Below the pieces are notes generated by a model, which was not told the DNA's origin, made no database searches, and saw only the letters and a program-made list of their open reading frames with translations. 64,000 nucleotides of DNA from Clavelina lepadiformis. Taxonomy: Eukaryota; Chordata; Ascidiacea; Aplousobranchia; Clavelinidae. Shown here in pieces: positions 23,101-33,893 of this stretch. Numbering within the stretch: the stretch's first letter is position 1; every line of letters starts with the position of its first letter. The stretch lies in assembly GCF_947623445.1 (NCBI RefSeq), contig NC_135243.1, positions 21,646,479 to 21,710,478 on the forward strand, written 5' to 3'. Both the position numbers and the translations under genes were made by a program.

Positions 23101-26097
23101 CAAAATTGTCCACTTCAGCTCCTTCACCATGAAGAAGAATTTTGTGCAATCCTCGACGTGCTCTGAATCGACTAAGCCACTGCCACGACGCTTGAAAATC
23201 ATCTTCTGATATCGATAATTGTTGAGCGATTTGTTTTGCTTTTGCAATGACCAGTAAGGGGGGAACGGGAAGACTTGCACGGCGCATGCTATCAATCCAA
23301 AGATGTAGAATATCTTCCAGCTCAGAAAATTGACCAACGGATGCTCGAAACGTTTTTGTCTTTGTCTCCTCAGACATCAAAGAACGCTTTCGAATAACTT
23401 CCCGGTTTTTCAAAATCTTTCGGATAGCAGCTTCACTCACGCCATTCTCTCTTGCGAGACTTCTTTTACTCGGAGCGGACGGCACACACAGCTTGGCGAT
23501 GACTTCCAATCTTTGGGATTCACTTAAACGCTTACCTTTACCTGACATCATGCGAACGAGAAAATTGTACCCAACAAATTACTTGTGCTGTACCGTACAC
23601 TAGCAGAAAAGAATTGCATACAAAACCACACAACAGAAAACTTTTTATGAATGAATGAACATGAGCAACGCATCGTGAATGACGTAATAAATGCAAAACT
23701 TGTGTATTGGGTACACGCATTCACAACCGCTTTGGCCACGTATACCTTCACTAGGTGGCTGCATAACTGCTAAGTACGCACCTACCACATAAGTTCGCAC
23801 AAACTACTCAGGATCAAGTTGCGTACTTAACCGGGAGATGACTGTACTGTACTACACAGTGATTTTCGCGGGAATAATACGCATGACTGCTTGCCAGTCA
23901 CGTGATCCTAAGTTTGTTTTTGTTTGGTGACTATGCGGATTGTCATCGTTGTAGTGAGAATTGTGTGAGGGTAACTACTGAAGTTTTTGCGTGTAACTGT
24001 AAAGCATTAGTTCGGATTATATATGTAGCGTTAGGTTTTTTGTCTTAAGTAGTCAATTAGGTGTTGTCGCTCAGAGTAAGTTTTAGTTTGGCGGAAACGA
24101 CACCAAATGACTCTTTCAATGCTAAAGGTTGCGGACCCGTGGTCTAGACTTTTTGAGTCTCGCCTTTTTTTATTTTCCACCGCCTTTGAGTCTCACCTTT
24201 ATCTGTTACATTACTTTTGCGTCTTGAATTAACACGGCAAGTAATAACTAATAAGTTACTTGTGGTGCAGTCAGCAACTTTAAAACAGGTGTTGGATGGA
24301 GTCAGGGTCTTCTAAAACGCCAAAAACTCTCAATTCGTCGTCGCACCCACATAGCCCAGAAACTATCGTCCAATTTTGAACATAAGCTAGGACAATTCCA
24401 GCGGTTCATAATCAAACGACGTAGCCTACCCAGAAGAAATACAATTTCTCTCTAATTGGAAACGCTGACCAGACCCCGGTGACCTTAGATATTCCGTATC
24501 AACCAATACTCGATTTCAAGGGTGGGAAATCTGTCCACGTTAGAACGACAGGCAATGATAAAATCATTTTACTGTGATGCTTTCGGTAACTGGTGATGGC
24601 GCAAAACTACCGCCTTATGTTGTTTTCAAGTGGAAAACCGAAAGAGAAGCTACCAACTGACATTGAGTTACAGATGAACGAAAAAAGTGGTTCGATCCCA
24701 GTCTAACACGTGATTGGATTGAAACTGTTTGAGCAGACGACCAGGAGGGCTACGTAAGCAACGATCGTTGCTTGTTTTGTTTTCCGATGCCACCGATAAA
24801 GCGAGGTCAAAGGTCAGTTAAAGAAAATGACAACCGACTTTTCAATTATTCCCGGGGACATGACAAATTATGCTTCAACCACTGGACGTTAGTTTAAACA
24901 AATCTTTAAGTCGAAATTGCGTGAGCAGTGGAATTGGTGGATAGCGGAAAGACAAAAAAGTATTACAAAGAATGGCCCAATTTGTCGGCCTACAATCGTA
25001 GAAATTTGTCAGTGGATTAAGAATGCATGGCAAAGTATACCTGAAGATATGGTGGCATCATCATTTAAAAATTTGTTGCGTAACAACTGCTCTAGATGGC
25101 ACCGAAGACCACCCAATCTACGAAGACGATGACTGCATTGATGATTGCGCTGACATCGAAAGTGAATTAAACATCGTGTGTGCAGACGATGCTGACGAAG
25201 ATATTTTAAAATCTATTTTTGAAGCAAGCGATGAAGATGGCGAATTTAAAGATTTTTGGGTCCATGAGTTATTTCTCTCTATTCTTGTTTATAGTAAGGA
25301 TTTCTCTGTATTATGACGTCATGTTTGTTACTTAATTGAATGCCCTCGCACAACGCATGTTATGACGTACCAGACTGAAATGAGAAGCATCTGTTAAAAT
25401 CGCCATTAATTTGCTGTTAACAACGAGATAATCTTCACTTGTGTCAATAACCTCAATGATTTCTGACTGTAGCGATCTTTATCTCGCTAGTAAACTTTGT
25501 TCTTATTGCACGTGATCAGTTATTTATTATGGAAAGTAACAGGTACCATGTCTATATGTGGTTAATTGTTAAATTTTTTGGTATTTTTAATTCGACTAAA
25601 CTATCTATTTAATTATTTCATATGTTATGTTAGAATATATTTATTGTGACGTCAACGTGCGTTTGAACACATTTGTTCCAGCTATGCAAGCTGTTTGGAT
25701 AAATTACTCATTATCAATGTTAGTTTTGTATAATTGTGACTATAATTATATTTGTTTCTTAGATTTGTGCGAATTGTACCAAGACTATCCAACCATGACG
25801 AGGGATAAAGGAAATGACGTTTACAACTTCCTTCAAAAACGAAAGCACTTGACGGGATATTCCCGCTTCTGGAACATATTATCAAGCTTACGATTGATGA
25901 TTCTTCTCAATCTGGATGGTGACGTCAAAGCCATCTGCAATAAACTCGTCACCATGGCAACGAACATATCACCACCAGCAGATCGACGCAATTATTTATG
26001 TATCGGACTCAGACGAACCGCCGAACTTATATTTTCAAAGAATCATGAAGAATCAGCAAAGTCTTTACTAGAATGTGTGGATAAATTTGAAAAGTGA
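11154..26097 (+). CDS. RIP-like (TKL) protein kinase with exon-repeat linker and TPR-like C-terminus
   Basis: Coding exons: 11154-11377, 12787-13248, 13405-13658, 13839-14024, 14978-15076, 15319-15408, 15634-15774, 16186-16326, 16657-16737, 17231-17335, 19227-19499 (or -19451), 19531-19893, 20066-20197 and 25763-26097; about 961 aa. All join in frame. The kinase domain (residues 35-300) looks active: GRGSFA loop 37-42, Lys58, HCD 159-161 with LKPENILL, DFG 179-181, APE 210-212, then DVYSYG. The HCD in place of HRD and the overall text resemble RIP kinases and other TKL members. The linker is Ser/Thr/Glu-rich and made of duplicated exons. The C-terminus is helical, with TPR-like repeats such as YFNNQFEEAEAFYIKSI. 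The start ATG opens the kinase exon; an upstream 5' exon is possible. The TPR half could be a separate gene starting at Met 19238, but unbroken phase-1 joins favour one gene. A stress or innate signalling role is inferred from the kinase family only. Confidence 0.75.
15540..16330 (+). repeat. Tandem exon duplication in kinase linker
   Basis: Exons 15634-15774 and 16186-16326 are both 141 nt, are nearly identical, and share similar upstream intron text ending in GTTTAACCAACAG. Both encode EQSSSTSAT(T/S)IQDEVN followed by SSTPTTRESPGIKQG. An earlier exon (14978-15076) opens with a related EQSTSATSIQDEVN. Exons 15319-15408 and 16657-16737 form a second related pair (TVTE(I/L)KP..EP.DGA.ET). Confidence 0.9.
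17336..19226 (+). other. Intron of kinase-TPR gene
   Basis: No exon is apparent. It contains the 18430-18690 composite repeat. Confidence 0.6.
18430..18690 (+). repeat. Composite repeat: tRNA-like head plus pogo-like end
   Basis: This is the inverted counterpart of 2935-3190. The tRNA-like head has AACTTAGTGATTGGAGC and GGGGTTCGACACTGG words. The tail reads through CCCCGCTAAACCGACA to CGTATTAACGAGGTCTGA, a degenerate pogo-type end. It lies in an intron of the kinase-TPR gene. Confidence 0.6.
20503..20863. mobile_element. hAT-type MITE, 361 bp
   Basis: Ends are CAGCGGTTCCCAAACGTTTT and ACTTTAGGAACCGCTG. The 8-bp duplication TGTTAGAC lies at 20495-20502 and 20864-20871. It is in the last intron of the kinase-TPR gene. 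Confidence 0.9.
21073..21582. mobile_element. hAT-type MITE, 510 bp
   Basis: Ends are CAGTGGTTCCCAACCTTTTT and CGGTTGGGAACCACTG. Flanks are GTCTAGAC (21065-21072) and GTCTAGAG (21583-21590), a 7/8 match. The right flank overlaps the target of the next element. Confidence 0.85.
21598..21927. mobile_element. hAT-type MITE, 330 bp
   Basis: Ends are CAGGGATGTCCAAACTTTTG and CAGGTTGGACATCCCTG. Perfect duplication GTCTAGAC lies at 21590-21597 and 21928-21935. The internal 'gggccgca' motifs in both orientations are typical of subterminal hAT repeats. Confidence 0.9.
21943..22300. mobile_element. hAT-type MITE, 358 bp (second copy)
   Basis: Same family and same length as 946-1303, in reverse orientation. 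Ends are CAGGGGTCGGGAACCTATGG and AAAAGGTTCCCGACCTCTG. Perfect duplication CTCTAGAG lies at 21935-21942 and 22301-22308. Confidence 0.92.
22318..24141. mobile_element. hAT-like element split by a Tigger insertion
   Basis: The left end reads CAGCGGTCGGCAACCTGCGG and the right end AAAGGTTGCGGACCCGTG, an imperfect inverted repeat. About 489 bp belong to this element; the rest is the nested Tigger copy at 22512-23844. No matching target duplication is seen (GAGTCACT on the left, GTCTAGAC on the right), so an end may have been rearranged. Confidence 0.65.
22512..23844 (-). mobile_element. Tigger-type element, 1333 bp, internally deleted
   Basis: Terminal repeats start CAGTCATCTCCCGGTTAAGT at both ends, with TA at 22510-22511 and 23845-23846. 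Minus-strand frames keep the N-terminal helix-turn-helix part (MMSGKGKRLSESQRLEV) and, after a deletion, the C-terminal acidic part (CFKSMDISID). About 0.8 kb holding the whole DDE core is missing relative to 44909-47052. The join lies near 23100 and shifts frame, so this copy cannot make transposase. Confidence 0.93.
24290..25290 (+). pseudogene. Decayed pogo-type transposase
   Basis: Fragments in order include MLSVTGDGAKLPPYVVFKWK (about 24575), LQPLDVSLNKSFKSKLREQW (about 24870) and RPTIVEICQWIKNAW, followed after a frameshift near 25073 by CCVTTALDGTEDHPIYEDDD and an acidic tail. This is the DDE core and C-terminus of a pogo/Tigger-class transposase different from the 44.9-kb one. Stops and frameshifts are scattered throughout. 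Confidence 0.75.
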
Positions 26098-26389
26098 TTT
26101 TCCTGATTTGAATGTAATTTCCGCATTACGTCATTATTACGTGTGTATTATTTACACATCATTATTTGATTTTTATTGACGTTATTTTATGTTACTCAAG
26201 TGCTGGCTGCTTTCTACCAGGTAGCAAGGAAAGAAACCACAAGAACTATTTATTCGTTCCATGGTTTCTAAAACTATGTCACATGAACACTGCTATTGTG
26301 ATGTAATGTATCTATTACGTAAATAATCTTCTTCTTCGTGTGGAGTAGATGGTTCTTTAAGTTTTCTTCAGAGAGGGAACAAAAACCTC

Positions 26390-26810
26390 ATATTGTAGGG
26401 CAGATGTTTGTTAGCCAGCTGACCAGGTTTTCATCCATTGTTGTCAGACCACGGTTCCCACAAGGATGGCGGTATGTGGGACAAGATGTTATGACGTGGT
26501 CTGCTCTTCTGCACCACGCTCACAGGCCGCAGATGGAGCCATACCCCATTTATGCATAGTTGAGCGGAAGAGGCCAACGCCAGTTCTAAGGCGATTGAGC
26601 TTGGTCCAAGCACTCCTGGGAAAATGCATTTCCGGTGGTGATGTGCTGGCCTTCGAAATGGAGTCTGGAAAAATTTTCTTGCCACTCCATGCTCCATTTG
26701 TAATCCGCCCAGCTTGACAGGTTAAAGTTATTTAGTAAATCCAATGCAGCAGGGACAAATGGGTGCCTCGACTTAAACTGCCGGTGTCCTCCAAGTGGAG
26801 GAGACACGTA
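26390..26810 (-). pseudogene. LINE (non-LTR retrotransposon) 3' fragment
   Basis: Minus-strand frames read ADYKWSMEWQENFSRLHFEG, then, after a frameshift, LNRLRTGVGRF, LHKWGMAPSAAC and HVITSCPTYRHPCGNRGLT. This is the C-terminal tail with the conserved Cys/His motif found downstream of reverse transcriptase in many animal LINEs. No reverse transcriptase domain remains, and stops interrupt it. Confidence 0.65.
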
Positions 26811-27849
26811 AATAATGATGTTTGTTTAATGACATAAAACTATCAATCATGTATCTTTTGCTGAGAGATCTTGTCCCAATAGTTTTTAATCTTGTTTAAA
26901 CTGGCGTGTGTAGATTAATGACTTTTTATGGTGACGTAATAATCGTCGATTAAACAATGAAAGTATCTTGATTATTCCTAACCTATAGTTAAAAGCTTCA
27001 TCACACAAGCTTGTACGTCATCGTTTCAAGGTCATGGCCACAACAAGCATATATGACTCTATGTAGGAAAGTTTATCTTTATATCTCATGTCTTATTTTT
27101 TAGAGAAACCTGGTCCTGTTGTTTGCCTCAAACTGACAAAATAGTCGACTCAGAGAAGTTGAGTCTAAAATGTGTATCAAGGAAATTAGCTCGCTTTGTC
27201 AGAGTCGAAACACTACCACCAGCGGGAGAATGATTGGTCGCCACAGTATGGTCAGTGATCCTACTGTTGAACGACTTTCCAAAGACATTGAAAAAGTAAG
27301 AAGGAACCGCTTTATTTTACTTTATTATGGTTACCTAATAAAATCTAACAAAGTGACTTGTTTTCTTGACATATAATGCAGTCAGTCTTGAAAAATGAAT
27401 CAAGAATCATTTAATTTGTAAAAATCATTTAATTTGTGAAAAGTTTATCAATGTGTATTGTATTTACTTTATACTTTGGGACAGGTGAGCCTTGAAGACC
27501 ATTTCAAATTATCAGAATAAAAAAAAACTGTGGCTTCTTCACTTGTATGGGCGTTAAATATTTTCAATGTCCTTTAAGCCCTATTGTACTTAATATCTTA
27601 GCTGAATTATGGCATACGATACCCATGAAAATGCAAAAAAGTATATTCTTGCAGATCGTTGTGATCGTTACACTTTAAGGGATTTGAAATCAACACAGGG
27701 TATGAAACAATATCTTGATTTGACTTGGTTAATTAAAATTCCATTTCATTACAACTATGGTTGTACTGTTGTCGGATATCTATGTGCATAAGATACAGGC
27801 TATGCTCATCTTACATATAACATTTATTGGTACTTAGCTTTTCATCTGT

Positions 27850-28540
27850 ATTTTCAGTGTTGAGAGAGAAATGAAAGTTCTTTATTGACTCAAATATCAA
27901 CACATTGTTGCTGTTCATGGCATCACAGAATGGAGCAATTGTATTGCAATCATCATGGAATATGTTGAAGCTGGCAACTTGGACGATTTTCACTGGCTCC
28001 AAGGAGATATAGCGGACATACCATTGGTACTACAGCTCCGATTTGCCCATCAAATAAGTGACGGCTTACGTTACTTGCTCCACCATGATAAGAAAAGGTC
28101 CTACTTACATTGCGACCTGAAACCAGAAAACATTTTGCTCACACCAGACCTGATGTTTTGACCTGATGTTGAAGGTTGAAGATTTTGGCTCCGTTTCTAT
28201 TGCCACAGCAACAGGAGTTACCGGAGGATCTTTTACAATAACTTCAACTACTCAGCATACTCCATTCTAAACTGCACCAGAGCTTTTGGGAAAATTACTG
28301 AGTGATAAAAAGCCAAGCATGGATGTGTATACAAGTGAGTGCATTAACGGTTGTGATGATCCAAATAGCAGCACTTCTCAGCATAAAAGCTTAGTATATT
28401 TGTATTGATGTTGTATTTTTTTCAAGCACATTACGTAAATACGTGAAAAACTAACTACTACAACCTTCCGTTTTCTATATATTTGTATTAAGCTATGGGA
28501 CGGTGCCTTATGTGACACTAAAAATAAATGCAGTTCTGCT
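27850..28540 (+). pseudogene. Broken duplicate of kinase exons 2-3
   Basis: 27850-28335 is closely similar to the second kinase exon (12770-13250), including the upstream TATTTTCAG acceptor and the LHCDLKPENILL catalytic loop. It carries an in-frame TGA at 27886-27888 (CGA in the intact gene), an extra 'gacctgatgtttt' repeat near 28150 that shifts frame before DFG, and a TAA in place of the Tyr before the APE motif. About 20 nt of the next exon (GCTATGGGACGGTGC) survive near 28495. It lies 1.75 kb after the intact gene, in the same orientation, with introns, so it is a segmental duplicate rather than a retrocopy. Confidence 0.88.
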
Positions 28541-30780
28541 AAACCAAACTGCAATAAAAACAAGAGCTCACATGAGTGTTCAGTTCTCGTTCTTGTTTTG
28601 CTCATAATTCAGCCACATCAATGACATTTAAGTATTTGTGAAAACGTTTCTTGTATACTTTAAACCACTGCTGAGCACTCTATCAGCAGAAAAGTGTCAC
28701 ATTTCCAAGAAAACACAAGTCCTTACTGAGCTGATAAAACGTTTTGTCTTCTTGATTTCTAGCTCCTGAACACTTAATGATGCAATGTTATCTTAGAACA
28801 ATAAGCTAACTGACTTAATCGTAACATAAACTTGCATGCTTCATGCATGTCACTTGACTTGTCCAACTTGCCTCAACTGCCCAGGAGTAAGAACAAGACA
28901 CTTGTGTGTGTGCAAAGTTATCATAAAGCATAGAGTGCTTTCAAGGTATCGGAATTTTTTTGTTGCTCGCCCAATAATGCGCACATTGTGAATCAATGAT
29001 ATAATGCTGTCTGTGAAGATCCTCAGAAGTCATTTGGATCTGTATAAAGGGAATGCTGGAAAGTGTTAATTACTAAAATTTACAACTTTCTTCCCGAGCA
29101 TTTTAGTGACTCATTTGTAAACCTGGTTTATGGATGATGCTATCTATGTAGTAGATTGTTATTTTGTGTTCATTTATTTCTGCATTACTGGTCTGTTCAA
29201 AGTTGATTCAAGTGTAATTTATGAAATCAAAACTAATCTCAGATTGGACAAGTCACACTTTCCAACGCTGCTAGTACAAACCATAACTATAAATAGCTAT
29301 AGCCACTTCGAACAAACGTGTTTTTGAATACTTCGAAGCTTAACTCTAAATTTGTTATTTAATAATCAAAGATTTAAACGGTTTTGTAGGTTATTCTTGC
29401 TTATCCAAATCATTCCCAGAAAACATTTCATTGAATTCCGGCTAAAACAAACTGCAATAAACACAGAAAGTCACATGAGTGTTCATTTATTGTTCCTGTT
29501 TTGCTTGGAGGTCTTCGTCATAACTCAAGTTATCACCAACACTTAAGCACATACGTAAGGGTCTTTCTTGGTGTGTCGCTACACTTCCCTGTCAAACACT
29601 GTAACTTCAAAATATAAGTGTTTGAGGTCTTCACGTAAATTTCCCATTTCTATTAGCGTACCATATATTTCCGCAAAGGTTTTGAGTTTTGATAAAAAAA
29701 CATAATCTTAATATACTGCTTTGCACTTTTATTTCCAACGTTTGCCGTATTAATGTATAAAATGTTTGCTGATCTAAATAATTCGATTGTTAAATTGTAA
29801 TGCATTTTGTGACTGTGTAAACTGTAGTTTTTTTTCTACTGGAAGACATAAGGTAGCCATATTGTACAATACTGTAGATCAGTAAAGTTATAAATTTATA
29901 AATTACTATAAAAATCTATTTTATTATATATACAGTATATTTAAAATAAGAAATATTTTGACATTTTCTTGAAATTTGATTATTAGCAGAAAAATGAACG
30001 GTATTTTACCTCTTGCTTGTTTTTCGTTGACTTTAGTGTTATTTTTAACTTTATGCCTACTATTTTAAATATGTCGTTTGAAAGAACAATCGCGATGAAA
30101 TTGGCATAACATAGTGTTATTTCCTTCCTTGTTCATTTCGTACTTGGTAAGGTTTTTGAAAACATTCACGCATTCTGTTACGAGAGCAATCCTTACTACT
30201 AACGAACTTCCATGAGTGTTCGATTCTTGCTCCCCCTATGCTAATGATACGTTGTCAAAACCTCATCTGCCTCTAATATGTCCTTGTTAAATTGGCATAA
30301 GTGTTACAATATACGGGTGATTAGCTGTTTAGAACTGTTTCAATTTAACTGCATTTTTGTTTAATTGCTATGGAATATTATTTCAATAAACTTCTCTCAA
30401 AATCTACGTTGTCGGTTGCAATGTATCAAACAATCTCTTAGGTCGAATTTTTCTGAAAGTTTAGGTAAGAAAAAAATGGATACAGCAGAAAACTGAATAC
30501 AAGTCTCATTGCAGACAATATCTTCGTATTGCATTTCAATATGATTAAATCATTTTTGAATCTTAAAATCAAAAATATGAATATTTAAAGGAAAATCTGT
30601 GATATGAGAATGCAAAGAAAATGGTTTTGCACATTAAAAACAAGCAGGGTTCTTTAAAAGTTTCAATTGATGCTTGAAACAGATTTAGAAATCATAGTCG
30701 CAGATAACTCGGATCAAGCTTAAAACAACATTTCACTTCACTCACTCAATGTCCTAACTTTGTTGTTTTAAAATAATTGA
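28541..30780. repeat. Intergenic with a dispersed repeat family
   Basis: 28539-28640 and 29441-29560 share text starting GCTAAAMCAAACTGCAATAAA and containing CACATGAGTGTTCA; a weaker third copy is near 30209-30290. No ends or coding potential are clear. Nothing else is supported here. Confidence 0.5.
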
Positions 30781-30784
30781 TCCC

Positions 30785-30793
30785 TATATAAAG
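30785..30793 (+). promoter_or_regulatory. TATA box of first secreted-protein gene
   Basis: TATATAAAG lies about 200 bp upstream of the start codon at 30990, implying a transcription start near 30815 and a 5' leader of about 170 nt. Confidence 0.5.
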
Positions 30794-30989
30794 ACGAAGC
30801 TAAAGAACTGGATTTTGTTATAAGCATTAACGACTCGTCGTAAAGAAACATTAACTTAACATGAAAGATATTTAAACATTATCATGCGGAATATTTGTAC
30901 ATTTTTTTTTGTATTTCTCAATTTACCGTTTTATTTCTTTTTATAGTGGGTTTTTGTGACGTAATATTGTCTCATTTAATTGCGTTATA

Positions 30990-31542
30990 ATGAAATTTGC
31001 ATTAATTTTGGTTGTCCTTCTTATGTCATGCCAAGGTTCTCATGCTTGGGGCTTCATCAGAAAAGTAACAAGTTTTGTAAACAAAGCTGTCAGGTATTTT
31101 GGCAGAGTGGTAAGTAAGCATGGGCAAACTTCTTTATTTCCGTTCACGCTTTTCAATTTCTCAGGAAACTCTCTTTTTATTACAGCCATGCTCAGATTAC
31201 GACAGCTTCGAGGAGAAAATGCAGCGAGAAATAAACAGCGTGAAGTCTATCAGGACTTGTGAGCGACCTGAATTGGCAGACGTCGGTACTTCCACGTACA
31301 AAGCCGTAGACGACCATGCCAAACGCGTCAGGGCTGTCGTTGAAGGCCAAGCAAAAGAGATCAGTGAATTTGAGAAACTGCATACACAGTTTAACAACGA
31401 AGTAACAGAAGAAAATCGTCAATTAGATTTCGTCGAAGAAGAAGCTAAGAAAATTCCGGGCATCGACCCGTGTGCTTTCAAGAAAGACATGTTCGGTCAT
31501 GCTATGTTTAACGAAATCAAGAAGTTGCTTGCTGATCAGTAA
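30990..31542 (+). CDS. Small secreted coiled-coil protein 1
   Basis: Exons 30990-31109 and 31186-31542; 158 aa. A signal peptide (MKFALILVVLLMSCQGSHA) precedes a short aromatic/basic segment (WGFIRKVTSFVNKAVRYFG). The rest is charged and helical, rich in Glu and Lys, with three Cys. The intron has GTAAGT and TTACAG sites and phase 0. Just after it the protein reads PCSDYDSFEEKM, resembling the same position in the two neighbouring small secreted proteins. I do not recognise the family. A secreted structural, binding or immune role would be a guess. Confidence 0.8.
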
Positions 31543-32689
31543 TTAAATCCCTAAATTTCCATTCAGTAAGTAAGTATGTTTAATAGTGCTATTAACAGCG
31601 CTGCTATACAAATTTGTGAAATGAAACACTTTTGTAATTGTTCTACTGTAATCTATAATACTTCCAGTGTTCTTATGCAGTAGATTATGCAGCAGTAGTA
31701 GAAGTGTTTTTATGCTGTATATTAATTCGTGCAGGTCTTCACTCTTCATCAAAAGTTGTTGACAAATCTGTGGAAAGACTTGGATTGCATGATGTTTGCG
31801 TAAATTTGTATTGCGTCAAATTAATTTCAATAAATGGTTCAAAAACTGTGTACTTTGTTTGCCATCCTCAACGATCATATAATCAAAACTCTTTTAATCT
31901 CATGCAAATTTAAACGGTTTAGTCTAGAAGTATTTTAAGCGGGAGCAAAGCTTTGATGAACAAAGAAAAACGCACTATGAAAAAGTAATAAAGTTACGTT
32001 TTATGAAATAAAATTAGCCACACGGATGAATTCATTTCTCTCGTTAAAACTTTTGACTTGTGAAAAATCTAAAACCGTGACGATCTTTTCAATGTTAAAG
32101 AATTGTAAATAAGAGTTATTACATAATTCGACTGATCGTTAACAAGAGCCTATTAATGTAGCAGTTTGCACCAAAATTTGGTTTTCCCCACTTTATTCTG
32201 TACATTTTTTGTTTGATAAGATTTAGGATTCAGACCATTTCGGCTTTTATAGTAACGAGCTATAGTTATCTCAAACGTAAAAGTCCTGATTTTCTACAAG
32301 TCAGCTTGAGTACAGAGAGTTGATTTGAAGTATGACGTGTAGCGTGACGTGACATGACGTTGTTTTGTGTTTTAAGGTTATATGTCAAATATCAATCTCA
32401 CATCATCATCAGATCAATCATTAAGAATCTTTTCAAGGTTTCAGCTCTACCTTGACTTTTCTATGCACATATGTCGGTGAATAAACTCTGGAAAGCGAAG
32501 TTTCTAATTTGATTGATTTGAATATATGCGAGCACGTCTACGGCAATTATAGACAACCATAACATTTTTGTTATTTATACTTGTTTATTGTAACATGAGC
32601 AATGTTATGATAACAAGCGTATCACACAGTATCAAAACAGAAACGCTGCAAAAACTCACAATCCTGTTAAGATAAGATTCGAAATCGAT

Positions 32690-33141
32690 TTAATTCACTA
32701 AACACTCCAACACATCCCCGCTGGTGTAAGCGCAGGGGTGAAGATTGTCAACCTGCGGTGTAGACAAATACTGTCGCACAGTTCTGAAAGTGATCAGCTC
32801 TTTTGTCCTTTTTGCTGTTTTAATTTGCTGCTTCTTCAAGATTTCTTCCTGTTCGCGGATAATGTTGTCCAATTCGAAGACTCGATCTGAAACCGGTTCA
32901 GTTAACTGAATGGCGGCTTTCATGGCCTTGTCGCATTCGGCATTAATGGTGTTCAACTGCTTGTGGAAATTTGCGATTTTGGAGTCAAAAGAATCGGATC
33001 TCTACAAAATACAACGGGTGAGAGCTTTGGTCAATCTGTGGCAATTTCCATATTACCGGCACTTACCACCCACAAAGCTTCCGTTCCATAGCAGTGAGCC
33101 AGCAAAGCTACAGCCAAAATGCAAAGAAAATTCATTTTCAT
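32690..33141 (-). CDS. Small secreted coiled-coil protein 2
   Basis: Exons 33141-33067 and 33001-32690; 128 aa. The signal peptide is MKMNFLCILAVALLAHCYG. The 25-codon first exon ends in phase 0. The second opens RSDSFDSKIANFHKQL and continues as a charged helix (FELDNIIREQEEILKKQQIK) that is probably a coiled coil. The tail is PCAYTSGDVLECLVN-stop; its final Cys-x9-Cys-Leu pattern is shared with protein 3. It converges on protein 1 and diverges from protein 3. Function is unknown. Confidence 0.8.
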
Positions 33142-33190
33142 TGGACTGTTTCAGCTCTGTGTGAAAACAAATATAGGCTACTGGGTAATA

Positions 33191-33198
33191 AATTTATA
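33191..33198 (-). promoter_or_regulatory. TATA box of second secreted-protein gene
   Basis: TATAAATT on the minus strand lies about 50 bp before the start codon at 33141. Confidence 0.5.
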
Positions 33199-33573
33199 CA
33201 CTGCAATAGATTACAATATATGTCACTTGTATTGTTGTAGGTCTGCGTTATTATAGGTCTATTATAACTCTGCAGTAGATTTTAAGCTAAAATCAAAACC
33301 ACAGTTTTCAAGCGCAGGCTAAAAATGTAATAGCGTCTTTTCAAGTTGTCAGCAAGGCATTTTATAGTCTGCAAACGGTAGGGAAAAAAGCATTCTTATA
33401 CAAACATATATTTCAATGTGATTACTGCAACCTAGAAAACTGGGCACTTAAAGTTTCCCACTTAAATCTGCCCTTATACCAAAAGAAGTGTCTAGTTCGG
33501 CGAATTATGCAGTAGATTTTTTCAAGCACAGCCTTTCAACAACTTTTTAGTGCTAAGTGTGCTTCCATATCGG

Positions 33574-33580
33574 TATAAAA
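33574..33580 (+). promoter_or_regulatory. TATA box of third secreted-protein gene
   Basis: TATAAAA lies upstream of a probable untranslated first exon ending at a GTAAGG donor (33654). The start codon is at 33894, after a possible TTTTAAG acceptor near 33885. Confidence 0.5.
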
Positions 33581-33893
33581 AGAAGAGTGTCCACAGCGAA
33601 CTCGGCACTTTTTCCAGCTGCAATCGAGGGCAATTCGTTAGCACGATGATGACGTAAGGTGTTGAATTTCACCGTTTGCTGGTGCACAGTTTTACCCCGG
33701 CAAAAACATTTTGAAACAATATTTTAAATTAAGTGTTGTTCGCCTGTACCCATAGTGTTATTTGATTAATTATCTGCATTTTAACCTTTCTAACCATATG
33801 CAGGCACTGGTAGCTTATACATCCAATGAAACTGACAATAATGATTTTTTAATAATAATTTTATAATAAAACAGCGACTTTTAAGGTGCTAAG

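Noticed and set aside
27103..27300. Possible exon reading SLCQSRNTTTSGRM...ERLSKDIEK before a GTAAGA donor
   Set aside because: It starts in mixed frames with stops upstream, its phase does not fit the kinase exon that follows, and no domain is recognisable.
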